Translations under genes and position numbers: made by a program
Origin: Azospirillum sp. RU38E
Lineage (GTDB): Bacteria; Pseudomonadota; Alphaproteobacteria; Azospirillales; Azospirillaceae
Reading direction: 5' to 3'
Length of the DNA: 64,000 nt
Assembly: GCF_900188385.1 (NCBI RefSeq)
Contig: NZ_FZOI01000002.1
Span: 1 to 64,000 of the forward strand
Shown: one piece after another, positions 51,290 to 60,292 of the stretch
How positions within the stretch are numbered: position 1 is the first letter of the stretch
Layout of the letters: every line of letters begins with the position of its first letter
Notes under the pieces: model-generated
Told to the model about the DNA's origin: nothing
Seen by the model: only the letters and a program-made list of their open reading frames with translations
The model's database searches: none

Positions 51290-52210
51290 TCAGCCAAACA
51301 GCCAGCTGTTGATCAGCTGCCGGGAAATGCTGTCTGGCGGCGGCAGGCGGAATGTTTCCGGCTCATGCTGGGCCAGCAGAAAATCCCGGCTGAACCAGCG
51401 CGCATCCTCCAGCTCTTCCCCGTCAACACGGATATCCAGCGTGGTGGCGCGGGCATGGAAGCCCAGCATCAGGGAGGAGGGGAAGGGCCAGGGCTGGCTG
51501 GAATGATAGGTGATATCCGCCACCCGCACGCCCGCTTCCTCCCAGCATTCCCGTGCCACCGTCTCTTCCAGGCTTTCACCCGGTTCCACGAATCCGGCCA
51601 GCGTGGAATACATGCCGGGCGGAAAGCGCGACTGGCGGCCCAGCAGGCAGCGGTCGCCATCATGCACCAGCATGATGACCGCCGGATCGTGGCGGGGAAA
51701 GTGGCTGATCCCGCAGGCGGGGTTGGTGCAGCGCCGGCTGTGCCCGGCTTCCGCCACCTCCGTGGCGGCCCCGCAGGTGCCGCAGAATCGGTGCCGTTCA
51801 TGCCACAGCATCAGCGCCCGCACATAGGCATAAAGGGCGGCCGTCTGCCGGTCCATCAGTCGCGCCACGGCGCGGATTTCCTGGAATCGGCCCAGGGCGG
51901 TAAAGGGCGCGGCCGTCTCCGCATCCTCACGGGCGGAGAAATCCAGCGCGAAATAGCTGATCTCACCCTCCACGCCCAGGAAGATGGGGGCGGCACTGGC
52001 CAGATCGCGCCACCAGCCATGGTCCGGTGACAGAAAGACGGGCAGGGGCTGATCATCGCTTCCCGCCACCAGATGCTTGCCGCGCCAGTAAGGCACCAGC
52101 CGGGTCTGCGGCCCGGCCAGCGCCAATTGGCCGGCCAGCCAGTCAGGGTCTTTGCGTAAGTGGGCTGCGCGGTCCAGACCGCTGCCGGCATAAAAGTTCA
52201 GCTTCGCCAT
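51290..52210 (-). CDS. nudC: NADH pyrophosphatase / NAD-cap hydrolase NudC
   Basis: The product is 306 aa from the ATG at 52210 (AAAGG upstream; the open frame before it is the leader). An N-terminal domain (~1-140) precedes a zinc ribbon with four Cys (about C143, C146, C161, C166) and the Nudix box GFVEPGESLEETVARECWEE near residues 206-225. The NudC-specific motif SQPWPFPSS follows at ~238-246. It splits NAD(H) to NMN(H) and AMP and in other bacteria removes NAD caps from RNA. It converges with dksA. Confidence 0.95.
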   Translation of the reverse strand: MAKLNFYAGSGLDRAAHLRKDPDWLAGQLALAGPQTRLVPYWRGKHLVAGSDDQPLPVFLSPDHGWWRDLASAAPIFLGVEGEISYFALDFSAREDAETAAPFTALGRFQEIRAVARLMDRQTAALYAYVRALMLWHERHRFCGTCGAATEVAEAGHSRRCTNPACGISHFPRHDPAVIMLVHDGDRCLLGRQSRFPPGMYSTLAGFVEPGESLEETVARECWEEAGVRVADITYHSSQPWPFPSSLMLGFHARATTLDIRVDGEELEDARWFSRDFLLAQHEPETFRLPPPDSISRQLINSWLFG

Positions 52211-52272
52211 GATGTGGCGGCCTTTGCTGTTGCCTGTGCCAACAAGCCATACGCCCGCAGCCGTAAAAGCAA

Positions 52273-52300
52273 AAGGGGCGCCCCACGCGGGACGCCCCTT
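52273..52300 (-). terminator. Terminator downstream of the TonB receptor gene
   Basis: The stem AAGGGGCG / CGCCCCTT with a 12-base, partly pairing loop is followed on the minus strand by TTGCTTTTACGG. It lies about 60 bases past the receptor stop and 62 bases upstream of nudC, separating the two transcripts. Confidence 0.65.
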
Positions 52301-52323
52301 CGCAAAGAACAAGCGAATTATAC

Positions 52324-52348
52324 CAGGGGGCATGAACCATGCCCCCTG
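52324..52348. repeat. Inverted repeat CAGGGGGCATG / CATGCCCCCTG
   Basis: An 11-bp perfect stem with loop aac, 12 bases past the TonB receptor stop. It is closely related to the repeat at 51137-51163, and the two flank nudC and its terminators. No U-tract is adjacent. Confidence 0.65.
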
Positions 52349-52360
52349 ATAGTCGCCCGA

Positions 52361-54580
52361 TCAGAACTTCATGCGGGCGGTCACACCATAGGTGCGCGGC
52401 TCGATGATGAAACCGGTCAGGTTGTTGAAGTCGATCGCCCCTTCCAGGCCGCGCTTGTCCGTGATGTTGCGGACGAAGGCGGACAGGTCGAAGCGGCCGC
52501 CATCATAGGCGTAACCAACGCGCAGACCACCGATCCAGCGGGCGTCGGAGTGGAACTCCGCCGATTCGTACAGGAAGAAATTGGCCGTGCTCTTGTACGA
52601 CCAGTCGGTGAAGGCATAGACCTCGTCATTCTCACCCACCGGGATGCCATAGCGGGCGGTGGTGTTGAAGATCCAGCGCGGGGCCTGCGGGAACGGGTTG
52701 CCGTTGATGCTGGCCTGACGCGAGCCGGCGACGGTACGGATCGGGTCCAGCACGGTGCAGCCGCCGGAGCAGGCCGGCACATACAGCGAGGCGTCCTTGA
52801 TCTCAGTATCGTTGAAGCTGGTGCCGATGGTCAGCAGCAGGTTTTCCACTGGCAGCAGTTCGATGTCGGCTTCAAAGCCCTTGCCAATGCCCTTGTCGGC
52901 ATTCAGCAGGGTGTTGTTGTTGCTGACGCCGCCGACGGCGGTGAACTGCTGATCCTTCACTTCATAATAGAAGCCGGTCAGGTTGACGCGGGCGCGCTTG
53001 CCCAGCAGGTCGGACTTCACGCCGGCTTCATAGGACATCACCTTTTCCGAATTGGCGGTGGTGATGTTCACGCTGCGCGGCTGGATGGTCGGGGCGCGGA
53101 AGCCGCTGGCAACGCGCACGAAGCCGCGCACGTCATCGGTGAAGGCGTAATCGGCGGCCAGATCCCAGCTGACGCGCTCGTCGCTGGTCTTGGCGCGGGA
53201 GACCGCACCCGCCACCGGATTGCCGGAATTGTAAGCAACTTCGCGGCGCACCAGGGTCTTGTCGTCCTCGGTGTAACGCAGGCCGCCGGTCAGGGTCAGC
53301 TGCTCGGTCACGGCATAGGACAGCTGGCCGAAAGCGGCCCAGGTATCGTTATCCTGCACCGAATTGGCCACCGTGGTGCGCTTCAGCACGTCGCTGGAGG
53401 AAGCGCCATAGGACAGGTTGGCGAAATCGGCCTTTTCGTTGAAATAGTACAGGCCGGTCTGCCACTTCAGCGGGCCGTCATTGCTCGACGCCAGGCGCAG
53501 TTCCTGGGTGAACTGGTCCACACCATTGATCTTGCTGGCCGATTCGACGGAGAAGGGCACAACGCCGGGGCCCTTGCCGGCCACGCCGCCATCCACGTCG
53601 CCGCGGGAGAAGGCGTCGACATATTCATAGGCGGTGATGGAGGTCAGGGTGACGCCATCGAATTCATACTGGGCGTTCAGGTTGGCGCCGCGCGAATTGA
53701 CGTCCTGGGTGTTCTGACCATCCGTGTAGGCATGGTAGGGCGAGAAGCCCGGCACCAGATCGTTGCTGCCCTTCTTGATGATATTGGCGCGGAACACGCG
53801 GGCCGTGCCGTTCATCGAGCGGAAATGGCCGTTCAGGTTGGCCGTGAAGCGCTCGGTCGGGGTATAGAGGAACTGGACGCGGCCGGCCGTGTCCTCATAG
53901 CCCTCCATCGCGTCCTTCTCGCCGGTAAAGTCGTTATCGACATAACCGTCGCGGCGCTGGTGGGAGAGGGAGATACGGGCCGCCAGCACATTGTCGATCA
54001 GCGCACCGCCGACAGCACCTTCTGCCTCAATGGCATTCCAGCGGCCATAGGAGACCTTGCCATAGCCATTGGTCTCGAAGCTCGGCTTCACGGAGCTGAC
54101 GGAGATGATACCGGCCGGCGTGTTGCGGCCGAACAGCGTGCCCTGGGGGCCGCGCAGCACTTCGATCTGCTCCACGTCGAACACCGGGAAACCCTTCATG
54201 ATCGGGTTTTCCAGCACCACCTCGTCGTAGACCAGGCTGACCGGCTGGGAGGCGTTCAGGTCGAAATCGGTGTTGCCCAGGCCGCGAATATAGAAGCGCG
54301 GGAAGGTGCGGCCGAAGGAGGACTCGGCATTCAGCGACGGGGTGCGGGCGGCCAGGAAGCGGATATCCGCACCACCGGCAGCGAAATTCGCCAGCTGATC
54401 GGCCGTGATGGCCGCCACCGACACCGGTACTTCCTGCAGGTTCTGCGAACGCTTCTGCGCGGTGACGATCACTTCGTCCAGCGTGGCAGGCTCGGCGGCC
54501 AGCACGGGGGCGGCCATCAGCATGGCAGCAGCGGCAGCACCAGACAGCAGTGCGGCAGTACGGGTACGGTGGTTCAACAT
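52361..54580 (-). CDS. TonB-dependent outer-membrane receptor
   Basis: The product is 739 aa with a signal peptide (MLNHRTRTAALLSGAAAAAM, cut at VLAAEP). The TonB box region is TLDEVIVTAQKR. The plug domain holds VPVSVAAITADQL, FPRFYIRGLGNTD, and VEQIEVLRGPQGTLFGRNTP; a 22-strand barrel ends in the aromatic YGVTARMKF. The look is that of the large Sphingomonad/Caulobacter-type receptors, which take up oligosaccharides, siderophores or other solutes; the ligand is unknown. A two-Cys loop (ACSGGC) is present. It is divergent from the SRP RNA gene and transcribed alone. Confidence 0.93.
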   Translation of the reverse strand: MLNHRTRTAALLSGAAAAAMLMAAPVLAAEPATLDEVIVTAQKRSQNLQEVPVSVAAITADQLANFAAGGADIRFLAARTPSLNAESSFGRTFPRFYIRGLGNTDFDLNASQPVSLVYDEVVLENPIMKGFPVFDVEQIEVLRGPQGTLFGRNTPAGIISVSSVKPSFETNGYGKVSYGRWNAIEAEGAVGGALIDNVLAARISLSHQRRDGYVDNDFTGEKDAMEGYEDTAGRVQFLYTPTERFTANLNGHFRSMNGTARVFRANIIKKGSNDLVPGFSPYHAYTDGQNTQDVNSRGANLNAQYEFDGVTLTSITAYEYVDAFSRGDVDGGVAGKGPGVVPFSVESASKINGVDQFTQELRLASSNDGPLKWQTGLYYFNEKADFANLSYGASSSDVLKRTTVANSVQDNDTWAAFGQLSYAVTEQLTLTGGLRYTEDDKTLVRREVAYNSGNPVAGAVSRAKTSDERVSWDLAADYAFTDDVRGFVRVASGFRAPTIQPRSVNITTANSEKVMSYEAGVKSDLLGKRARVNLTGFYYEVKDQQFTAVGGVSNNNTLLNADKGIGKGFEADIELLPVENLLLTIGTSFNDTEIKDASLYVPACSGGCTVLDPIRTVAGSRQASINGNPFPQAPRWIFNTTARYGIPVGENDEVYAFTDWSYKSTANFFLYESAEFHSDARWIGGLRVGYAYDGGRFDLSAFVRNITDKRGLEGAIDFNNLTGFIIEPRTYGVTARMKF

Positions 54581-54744
54581 GGTTTGCCTGAATGGATTTT
54601 GCGGGGGTCAAGCCCGGCTTTGCGGGCCGGGATCGGATGGCGGCGACGGATAATGCTTTGCGCCGCAACATGCAAAGGCGCTGTTGTAACCGCGTTGCAA
54701 CAAATCCGCCCCTGTGCCCAAACGGCAACGGTGCAATTTTCCCC

Positions 54745-54773
54745 TTGCCTTGGCGGCGCGGTGCGCCGATATA
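54745..54773 (+). promoter_or_regulatory. Sigma-70 type promoter of the SRP RNA gene
   Basis: TTGCCT (54745-54750), 17 bases, GATATA (54768-54773). The predicted start at ~54779-54781 coincides with the 5' strand of the SRP RNA stem. Confidence 0.65.
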
Positions 54774-54778
54774 GGCGG

Positions 54779-54882
54779 CGGGAGGTTGGCAGCGGGCGAG
54801 TCCCTCGCCAACCCGGTCAGGTCCGGAAGGAAGCAGCCGTAACGAGTTTCGGCTCGGGTCGTTCGTCCAGCCTCCCACCTTC
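54779..54882 (+). ncRNA. ffs: Bacterial small SRP RNA (4.5S)
   Basis: The diagnostic apical loop GGTCAGGTCCGGAAGG followed by AAGCAGCC lies at 54815-54838. The ends pair: GGGAGGTTGG (54780-54789) with CCAGCCTCCC (54867-54876). The molecule binds Ffh and targets membrane proteins. The position just before dnaX is typical for alphaproteobacteria. The 3' end is approximate because no clear terminator follows. Confidence 0.95.
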
Positions 54883-55030
54883 AGCACAAATTTTGTCCAA
54901 TGCAGGGTGCTGTCTTTCAGCGCCAATGCCGCCGTTTGCTGTATCGCGCAATTGCCCATGGCGTCCGGCCCTGGGGGGCACTACATTACAGCCCGACGCT
55001 TTCCCAAGCCCGTTGCCGAAGATCAGGCCT

Positions 55031-56935
55031 GTGACCGACGAGACGACATCAACCAGCCCCGCCGCCGGTGCTGCCTATCGTGTGCTGGCACGCAAGTACC
55101 GGCCGCAGAATTTTGATGAGCTGGTGGGCCAGGATGCGCTGGTGCGCACGCTGCGCAATGCCATCCAGTCTGGCCGAATCCATCAGGCCTATATGCTGAC
55201 CGGCGTGCGCGGCGTGGGCAAGACGACGACGGCGCGTATCATCGCCCGCGCGTTGAACTGCATCGGCCCGGACGGGGCCGGCGGGCCGACCATCAGCCCC
55301 TGCGGCGTCTGTGAGATGTGCGTCTCCATCGCCGCTGACCGCAATGTCGATGTGATCGAGATGGACGCCGCGTCCAATACCGGCGTCGATAATGTGCGCG
55401 AGATCATTGAGGGGGTGCGCTATGCCCCCTCTTCGGCGCGCTATAAGCTCTACATCATCGACGAAGTGCACATGCTGTCGAAAAGCGCCTTCAACGCGTT
55501 GTTGAAGACGCTGGAAGAGCCCCCGCCGCATGTGAAATTCGTCTTCGCCACCACGGAAATCCGCAAGGTGCCGGTGACGGTGCTGTCGCGCTGCCAGCGA
55601 TTCGACCTGCGCCGGGTGGATCATGGCACGCTGGTCGGCCATTTCACCCGCATCGCCGACAAGGAACAGGTGCCGGTGGAGGCCGATGCCATCGCCCAGA
55701 TCGCGCGCGCCGCCGATGGGTCGGTGCGCGATGGCCTGTCGCTGCTGGATCAGGCCATCGCGTTGGGTGGCGGATCGGTGACACTGGCTCAGGTGCGCGA
55801 CATGCTGGGTCTGGCCGACCGTACCCGCGTGCTGGACCTGTTCGAAGCGACGATGACGGGCAAGCCGGCCGAGGCGCTGGATATCCTGGAAGATATGCAC
55901 AAGCGCGGTGCCGACCCCATTGTCGTCACCCAGGATTTGCTGGACCTTACCCATTTCCTGACCCGCGCCCGCGTGGTGGCGGGTACTGCCGACGATCCCT
56001 CCATCCCGGAGGAGGAGCGCACGCGCGGTGTGGCCCTGGCCGGTCGGCTGGGGATGCCGGCCCTGGCGCGGGCCTGGCAGATTCTGCTGAAGGGGCTGGG
56101 TGAAATCCAACATGCGCCGGTGCCGATGCAGGCGCTGGAAATGGTGCTGATCCGCCTGTCCTATACTGCTGACCTGCCTACCCCCGGCGATCTGATCAAG
56201 AAGATCAACGAGGCGGGCGGGGCCGAAGCGGCAGCCCGCGCCCTGCATGGCGCGGGTGGGGGCGGCCAGGGTGGTGGTGCCACGGCCCTGGGGGGCGGCA
56301 TGGTGATGGCGGCGGCCCCGGCGGGCGGCGCCCCGATGGCACTGGTGAATGGCGGCGGCCGCGCCATGGCGGCCCTGGCCCAGCCGGTGCCGGCGGTGGC
56401 CCCGGCCGCCCAGCCGGCGGCTGTCATCCTGGAAGACCCGCAGAATTTCCGCGAGGTGGCGGAGCTGTTCCTGGCCAAGCGGGAAGGGGTGCTGGCCGGT
56501 ACGCTGAAAGCCGCCGTGCATCTGGTGAAGTTTGAGCCAGGATTGATTGAGCTGCGCCTGCAACCCTCGGCCCCGCAGAATCTGCCGGGCCGGGTGGGCC
56601 AGCTGCTGACGGAATGGACCGGGCGGCGCTGGGTCGTCTCCGTCTCCGGTGCTGCCGGTGAGCCGACATTGGCCGAGCAGGAAAAGGCCGAAGAACTGCG
56701 CGTGCGGGCCGAAGCGGCGGAACATCCGCTGGTCAAGGCCATCCTGGAGGCCTTTCCCGGCGCGAAGATTGACACGATCCGTGACCTCTCCGCCGTCACC
56801 ATGGCGCCGCCACCGGCGGCCCTGCCCGATATTCCCGAAGCGCTGGACGCTTTTGGGGGTGACGAGATGCCCGACAACCCTTATTTCGATGCCCCACCGC
56901 CCATGGACGAGGGCGATTATGAAGGAGACTTCTGA
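55031..56935 (+). CDS. dnaX: DNA polymerase III subunit gamma/tau
   Basis: The product is 634 aa from a GTG at 55031; the open frame extends far upstream, but family sequence begins only at AAYRVLARKYRPQNFDELVG. The AAA+ clamp-loader domain has Walker A GVRGVGKTTTAR, a zinc module with Cys around ALNCIG and SPCGVCEMC, Walker B IIDEVHMLS, and the sensor LSRCQRFDLRR. A Gly/Ala-rich linker (~400-455) and a tau-type C-terminal domain follow. No obvious A-rich slippery site for a gamma frameshift was seen. It is the clamp-loader motor. It is four bases from ybaB. Confidence 0.95.
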   Translation: MTDETTSTSPAAGAAYRVLARKYRPQNFDELVGQDALVRTLRNAIQSGRIHQAYMLTGVRGVGKTTTARIIARALNCIGPDGAGGPTISPCGVCEMCVSIAADRNVDVIEMDAASNTGVDNVREIIEGVRYAPSSARYKLYIIDEVHMLSKSAFNALLKTLEEPPPHVKFVFATTEIRKVPVTVLSRCQRFDLRRVDHGTLVGHFTRIADKEQVPVEADAIAQIARAADGSVRDGLSLLDQAIALGGGSVTLAQVRDMLGLADRTRVLDLFEATMTGKPAEALDILEDMHKRGADPIVVTQDLLDLTHFLTRARVVAGTADDPSIPEEERTRGVALAGRLGMPALARAWQILLKGLGEIQHAPVPMQALEMVLIRLSYTADLPTPGDLIKKINEAGGAEAAARALHGAGGGGQGGGATALGGGMVMAAAPAGGAPMALVNGGGRAMAALAQPVPAVAPAAQPAAVILEDPQNFREVAELFLAKREGVLAGTLKAAVHLVKFEPGLIELRLQPSAPQNLPGRVGQLLTEWTGRRWVVSVSGAAGEPTLAEQEKAEELRVRAEAAEHPLVKAILEAFPGAKIDTIRDLSAVTMAPPPAALPDIPEALDAFGGDEMPDNPYFDAPPPMDEGDYEGDF

Positions 56936-56938
56936 GCC

Positions 56939-57262
56939 ATGAAGAATATCGGCCAGATGATGAAGCAGGCCCAGCAGATGCAGGCCAAGATGCAGGAAAT
57001 GCAGGCCAAGCTGGCCGAGCATGAGGCGACCGGTGTTTCCGGTGCCGGCATGGTCAAGGTCACGCTGAACGGCAAGGGCGACCTGCGCGGCATCAAGATC
57101 GACAAGTCGGTCGTTGATCCTGAGGATGTCGAGGTGTTGGAAGACCTGATCACCGCCGCCTTCAATGATGCCAAGGCGAAGGTCGAGGCCTATATGTCGG
57201 AACAGACCAACGCCATGATGGGCGGGCTGAAGCTGCCCCCCGGCTTCAAGATGCCGTTTTGA
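56939..57262 (+). CDS. YbaB/EbfC nucleoid-associated protein
   Basis: The product is 107 aa. The Gln/Met-rich helix MMKQAQQMQAKMQEMQAKLA, then GAGMVKVTLNGKGDLRGIKI and the closing helix ending MMGGLKLPPGFKMPF, are diagnostic. It binds DNA as a dimer and is almost always found between dnaX and recR, as here. GGAG lies upstream within the dnaX end. A terminator follows before recR. Confidence 0.96.
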   Translation: MKNIGQMMKQAQQMQAKMQEMQAKLAEHEATGVSGAGMVKVTLNGKGDLRGIKIDKSVVDPEDVEVLEDLITAAFNDAKAKVEAYMSEQTNAMMGGLKLPPGFKMPF

Positions 57263-57282
57263 TCTGTCCTTTTGATCCCACG

Positions 57283-57311
57283 ATAACGCCCCGGCCCGTC
57301 CGGGGCGTTAT
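57283..57311 (+). terminator. Terminator between ybaB and recR
   Basis: A 12-bp perfect stem ATAACGCCCCGG / CCGGGGCGTTAT with a 5-base loop, followed by TGT. It may partially uncouple recR from dnaX-ybaB. Confidence 0.65.
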
Positions 57312-57377
57312 TGTATGGGCAGCCGGGCTGTTGCTAAACACTGGAACAATTGCTGAACATCGGCTAGGCTCCGCCGC

Positions 57378-57971
57378 ATGATTGGACCTGAAATCGACCG
57401 CCTGATCCAGTTGCTCGCCAAGCTGCCCGGTTTGGGGCCGCGTTCGGCGCGCCGTGTCGCCCTGCATCTGATCAAGCGGCGGGATGGCCTGATGGCCCCG
57501 CTGGGCGCTGCCCTGGCTGATGCGGCCGCCAATATCCGCACCTGTTCGGTCTGTGGCAATCTGGATAGCCGCGATCCCTGCCATATCTGCACCGACACCA
57601 GCCGCGACCCCGCTCTGCTGTGCGTGGTGGAGGAGGTGGGTGATCTCTGGGCGCTGGAACGTACCGGTGCCTTCCGGGGCCGTTACCATGTGCTGGGCGG
57701 CACGCTCTCCGCCTTGGAAGGGGTGGGACCGGACGATCTGGCCATCCCCGGCCTGCTGGAACGGGCCTCACACCCGGAGGTGCGGGAGGTGATTCTGGCC
57801 TTGAACGCCACGGTGGGTGGGCAGACGACAGCACATTACCTGTCCGACCGGCTGGCGCATTGCGGCGTGGCCCTGTCCCGGCTGGCCCATGGCGTGCCGG
57901 TGGGCGGGGAACTGGATTATCTGGATGATGGCACGCTGACGGCGGCGCTGCGCTCCCGCCGCAGCCTTTAA
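57378..57971 (+). CDS. recR: Recombination mediator protein RecR
   Basis: The product is 197 aa, the normal length. It has a helix-hairpin-helix ([20 protein letters not shown]), a four-Cys zinc finger ([16 protein letters not shown], residues ~56-71), a Toprim domain with [14 protein letters not shown], and the Walker-B-like [12 protein letters not shown] end. It forms a DNA clamp with RecO/RecF to load RecA at gaps. The start follows a short leader. The end overlaps the convergent PAS gene by four bases. Confidence 0.97.
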   Translation: MIGPEIDRLIQLLAKLPGLGPRSARRVALHLIKRRDGLMAPLGAALADAAANIRTCSVCGNLDSRDPCHICTDTSRDPALLCVVEEVGDLWALERTGAFRGRYHVLGGTLSALEGVGPDDLAIPGLLERASHPEVREVILALNATVGGQTTAHYLSDRLAHCGVALSRLAHGVPVGGELDYLDDGTLTAALRSRRSL

Positions 57972-58558
57972 ACAGACCGGTCGGGCGGCTGTGGCTCCAG
58001 AATCATCAAGATGATCTGACCATCGGGATCATGCGGGTTCTGTCGCAGGCCGGGCGGCGGGTCGCAGAAATGCACCGCGCCCATGATCTGGTCAACCGGC
58101 CCGCCGGCCTGTTTGCGCATGGGCAGCAGCAGGCGCCGGAAATAGCGCCACTCCTTGCCCTCGGCCACCAGAAATCCGCTATAGATCAGGGGCTTGCCTT
58201 CGTCCAACACCATGTTGAAGATGGCATTACGCCGGGGGGCCGATTCCGGCTTCACCATGTCGTCCAGGTAACGGCCTTCCATGGCATGGCCGAACACTTC
58301 CCGCAGGCGCGATCCCGCCAGCCGGCACCGGAACCGCTCCCCCTCCCGCTCATAGATGAACATGCAGGGCAGCAGGGGTCGGGGCAGGTCCACCGGGTCC
58401 ATCAGCCGGCGGTCGGGAACCTGCCCGCCGGCATCGGCCCAGGCGTGACGCCAGATGGTCAGCAGCGCGCGCAATTCGGGGAAATCGGCCAGCGGTTCGC
58501 TGGCCGTGGGCACGGTGCTGATCCTCTCTCTGATCCAGCTTTTCTGCGCCAGTGCCAT
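57968..58558 (-). CDS. PAS-domain protein (alphaproteobacterial PAS_5 type)
   Basis: The product is 196 aa from the ATG at 58558; an ATG at 58582 is also in frame and neither has a convincing ribosome site. The core is the short PAS type: [35 protein letters not shown], then [11 protein letters not shown] and YFRRLLLPM. These stand-alone proteins are common in Rhodospirillales and have no output domain; some bind small ligands or haem in related families. Function is unknown. It converges with recR with a four-base overlap. Confidence 0.8.
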   Translation of the reverse strand: MALAQKSWIRERISTVPTASEPLADFPELRALLTIWRHAWADAGGQVPDRRLMDPVDLPRPLLPCMFIYEREGERFRCRLAGSRLREVFGHAMEGRYLDDMVKPESAPRRNAIFNMVLDEGKPLIYSGFLVAEGKEWRYFRRLLLPMRKQAGGPVDQIMGAVHFCDPPPGLRQNPHDPDGQIILMILEPQPPDRSV

Positions 58559-58741
58559 TGAAACGTTCCGCCCTCTCCGCATCTATGCAGATGATTTTGG
58601 ATCGGGAGCCGTTAGGTGAAACGCCCCGATCCTGGTTATTTTTTCAACAATGGACGGTTGCGACCGGACCGACAATAGCGGATCAACCGGCCTATCCGCC
58701 GGGTTATACCGTTGGATCAGGTCGCTGAAGCGGGAGAGATG

Positions 58742-59377
58742 ATGCGGGCAGAGAGACGGTTGCTGATGCTGGTGGCGGCGCTCTGCCTGACCGGTCTTGT
58801 CATCGTGGGTTTGGCCGGTGATCATGTGGAAGGGATGATGCTGACCGTGTGGCGTGATGCCACCGATCCCGCACTTTATCGCCTGCCGCGCTGGCTGTTG
58901 ATCTATGTTGAGGATCTGACGGCCCTGGGGGGCCTGCCGGTTACCCTCACTGTTGCCCTGCTGGCGGCCCTGCTGCTGCGGCTGCTGGAGCGGCCGGTCG
59001 ACGCGGCCCTGATGCTGGTGAGTGCCGGGGGCGGGCTGCTGCTGGGGATGGGGTTGAAGCTGGCCTTCGTGCGCCCCCGGCCCGATCTGGTGCCCCATGC
59101 GGTGGAGGTCTTGACCTCCAGCTTTCCCAGCAGCCACGCCACCATGTCAACCGTCACCTATCTCAGCCTGGCCTTGATTGTGGCCGACCGGGTGAGCCGG
59201 CCCGCCGTAAAGACCTATGTGCTGGCACTGGGCTGCGGCCTGCCGCTGGCCATCGGCCTCAGCCGGGTGGTGCTGGGGGTGCATTGGCCTAGCGATGTGC
59301 TGGGCGGCTGGACCTTCGGGGTGGCCTGGATACTGCTGTGCCGTTCTGTCGCTTTCCGCTTTCAGCCCGCGCATTGA
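58742..59377 (+). CDS. PAP2-family membrane phosphatase
   Basis: The product is 211 aa. The ATG at 58742 has GGGAG five bases upstream; 58739 is an alternative. Five to six membrane segments are visible. The three phosphatase motifs are complete: KLAFVRPRP, FPSSHAT and SRVVLGVHWPSD. It removes phosphate from a lipid pyrophosphate or phosphatidate-type substrate, with the active site facing the periplasm. The substrate may be undecaprenyl pyrophosphate or phosphatidic acid; this cannot be decided here. Confidence 0.9.
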   Translation: MRAERRLLMLVAALCLTGLVIVGLAGDHVEGMMLTVWRDATDPALYRLPRWLLIYVEDLTALGGLPVTLTVALLAALLLRLLERPVDAALMLVSAGGGLLLGMGLKLAFVRPRPDLVPHAVEVLTSSFPSSHATMSTVTYLSLALIVADRVSRPAVKTYVLALGCGLPLAIGLSRVVLGVHWPSDVLGGWTFGVAWILLCRSVAFRFQPAH

Positions 59378-59436
59378 GCTTGCCGGCCGATCCGTTCCGC
59401 GCGACCCTGCCGGAAATGACCAGCGGGGAGGGGATG

Positions 59437-59832
59437 ATGCGGGCAAGCAGGCTTGTGGTGACCGGAATGCTGGGCCTGCTGTTGCTGGGCGGCTGCTCCC
59501 TGCCACGGATGCCGATCATGCCCTGGCGCGACCTGAACCGCGAACGGGCGGAGGCCGCACTGGCTGCACATGATTATGTCATGGCCCAGCGTTTTTATGA
59601 GGAGCGGGTACGCGACGAACCGCAGGACATGCTGGCCCATTACCGGCTGGCGGAAATCTATGAAAAGGTCGGCCGGCCCCAGGATGCGGAGCGCCAGTAT
59701 CGGGTGATTTATGTAGAGGGGGTAACCGACCCGCTACCCCTGCCCGGCGGGATGGAAGGGGAGCCGATGGGGCAGGCGGCCTGGAAACAGATCAACCGTA
59801 TCCGGGCGGGGGTGCCAGCCCCAACCCCCTGA
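59437..59832 (+). CDS. TPR-like lipoprotein
   Basis: The product is 131 aa from the ATG at 59437, five bases after GGGGAGG; ATGs at 59434 and 59416 are alternatives. The signal VVTGMLGLLLLGGC is a clean lipobox (LGGC). The mature part has one tetratricopeptide-like repeat pair (AEAALAAHDYVMAQRFYEER, then MLAHYRLAEIYEKVGRPQDA). It is probably anchored in a periplasmic membrane leaflet and mediates protein contacts. No specific role can be given. It lies 59 bases after the PAP2 gene on the same strand. Confidence 0.75.
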   Translation: MRASRLVVTGMLGLLLLGGCSLPRMPIMPWRDLNRERAEAALAAHDYVMAQRFYEERVRDEPQDMLAHYRLAEIYEKVGRPQDAERQYRVIYVEGVTDPLPLPGGMEGEPMGQAAWKQINRIRAGVPAPTP

Positions 59833-59871
59833 TCACGTCACCCATAACTTTAAACTTGGCGGCTAAGCCAT

Positions 59872-60087
59872 TCATTCCGCTGCGATGGCGGGAGCCATGT
59901 CATGGCCATGATCATTGCAGGCGGTGGGGCGGGCAGCCCCCACCATGTCGCGGATCATGCTGACGCAGCGGCCGCATTGCGGGGTCTTGCCACAGGCCTT
60001 GAAAACCGATGCGACGCTGGACGCCCCATTTTCCACGGTGCGGCGCACAGACTTGCAGTTGATGGCGTTGCAGACACAGACGTACAT
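59872..60087 (-). CDS. bfd: Bacterioferritin-associated ferredoxin (Bfd-like)
   Basis: The product is 71 aa. The [2Fe-2S] ligands are visible as C-x-C near the start (MYVCVCNAI) and C-x2-C in the second half (KTPQCGRCVSMI), the Bfd pattern. It donates electrons to bacterioferritin to release stored iron, and is usually iron-repressed. No bacterioferritin gene is adjacent. The 205-base upstream gap has a possible half-site (GCAAATCA) but no full Fur box. Confidence 0.9.
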   Translation of the reverse strand: MYVCVCNAINCKSVRRTVENGASSVASVFKACGKTPQCGRCVSMIRDMVGAARPTACNDHGHDMAPAIAAE

Positions 60088-60292
60088 GCCATTCCCCGGC
60101 CTTTTGCCACCTTCATCTGGCGGCCCCGCCTAGATACTGCAAATCACTCTCACCGGCAATCAGAAAAAGCGGATGCACGACTGACTATCACCGGGTTGAA
60201 AGGACAGGGCGCTGTGCAGCGAGGCGAAAATTTGAGACCGGCCCCCGCTCCCGCAGGATTCCGATAATCTGTACCTGGCTGACGTCGCGGCT

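Noticed and set aside
52160-55030. Very long open plus-strand frame running antisense through nudC and the TonB receptor into dnaX
   Set aside because: It is the codon-bias shadow of GC-rich genes on the other strand; family sequence starts only at the GTG at 55031.
60130-60155. Possible Fur box upstream of the Bfd-like gene
   Set aside because: Only one half-site (GCAAATCA) is recognisable; no dyad.
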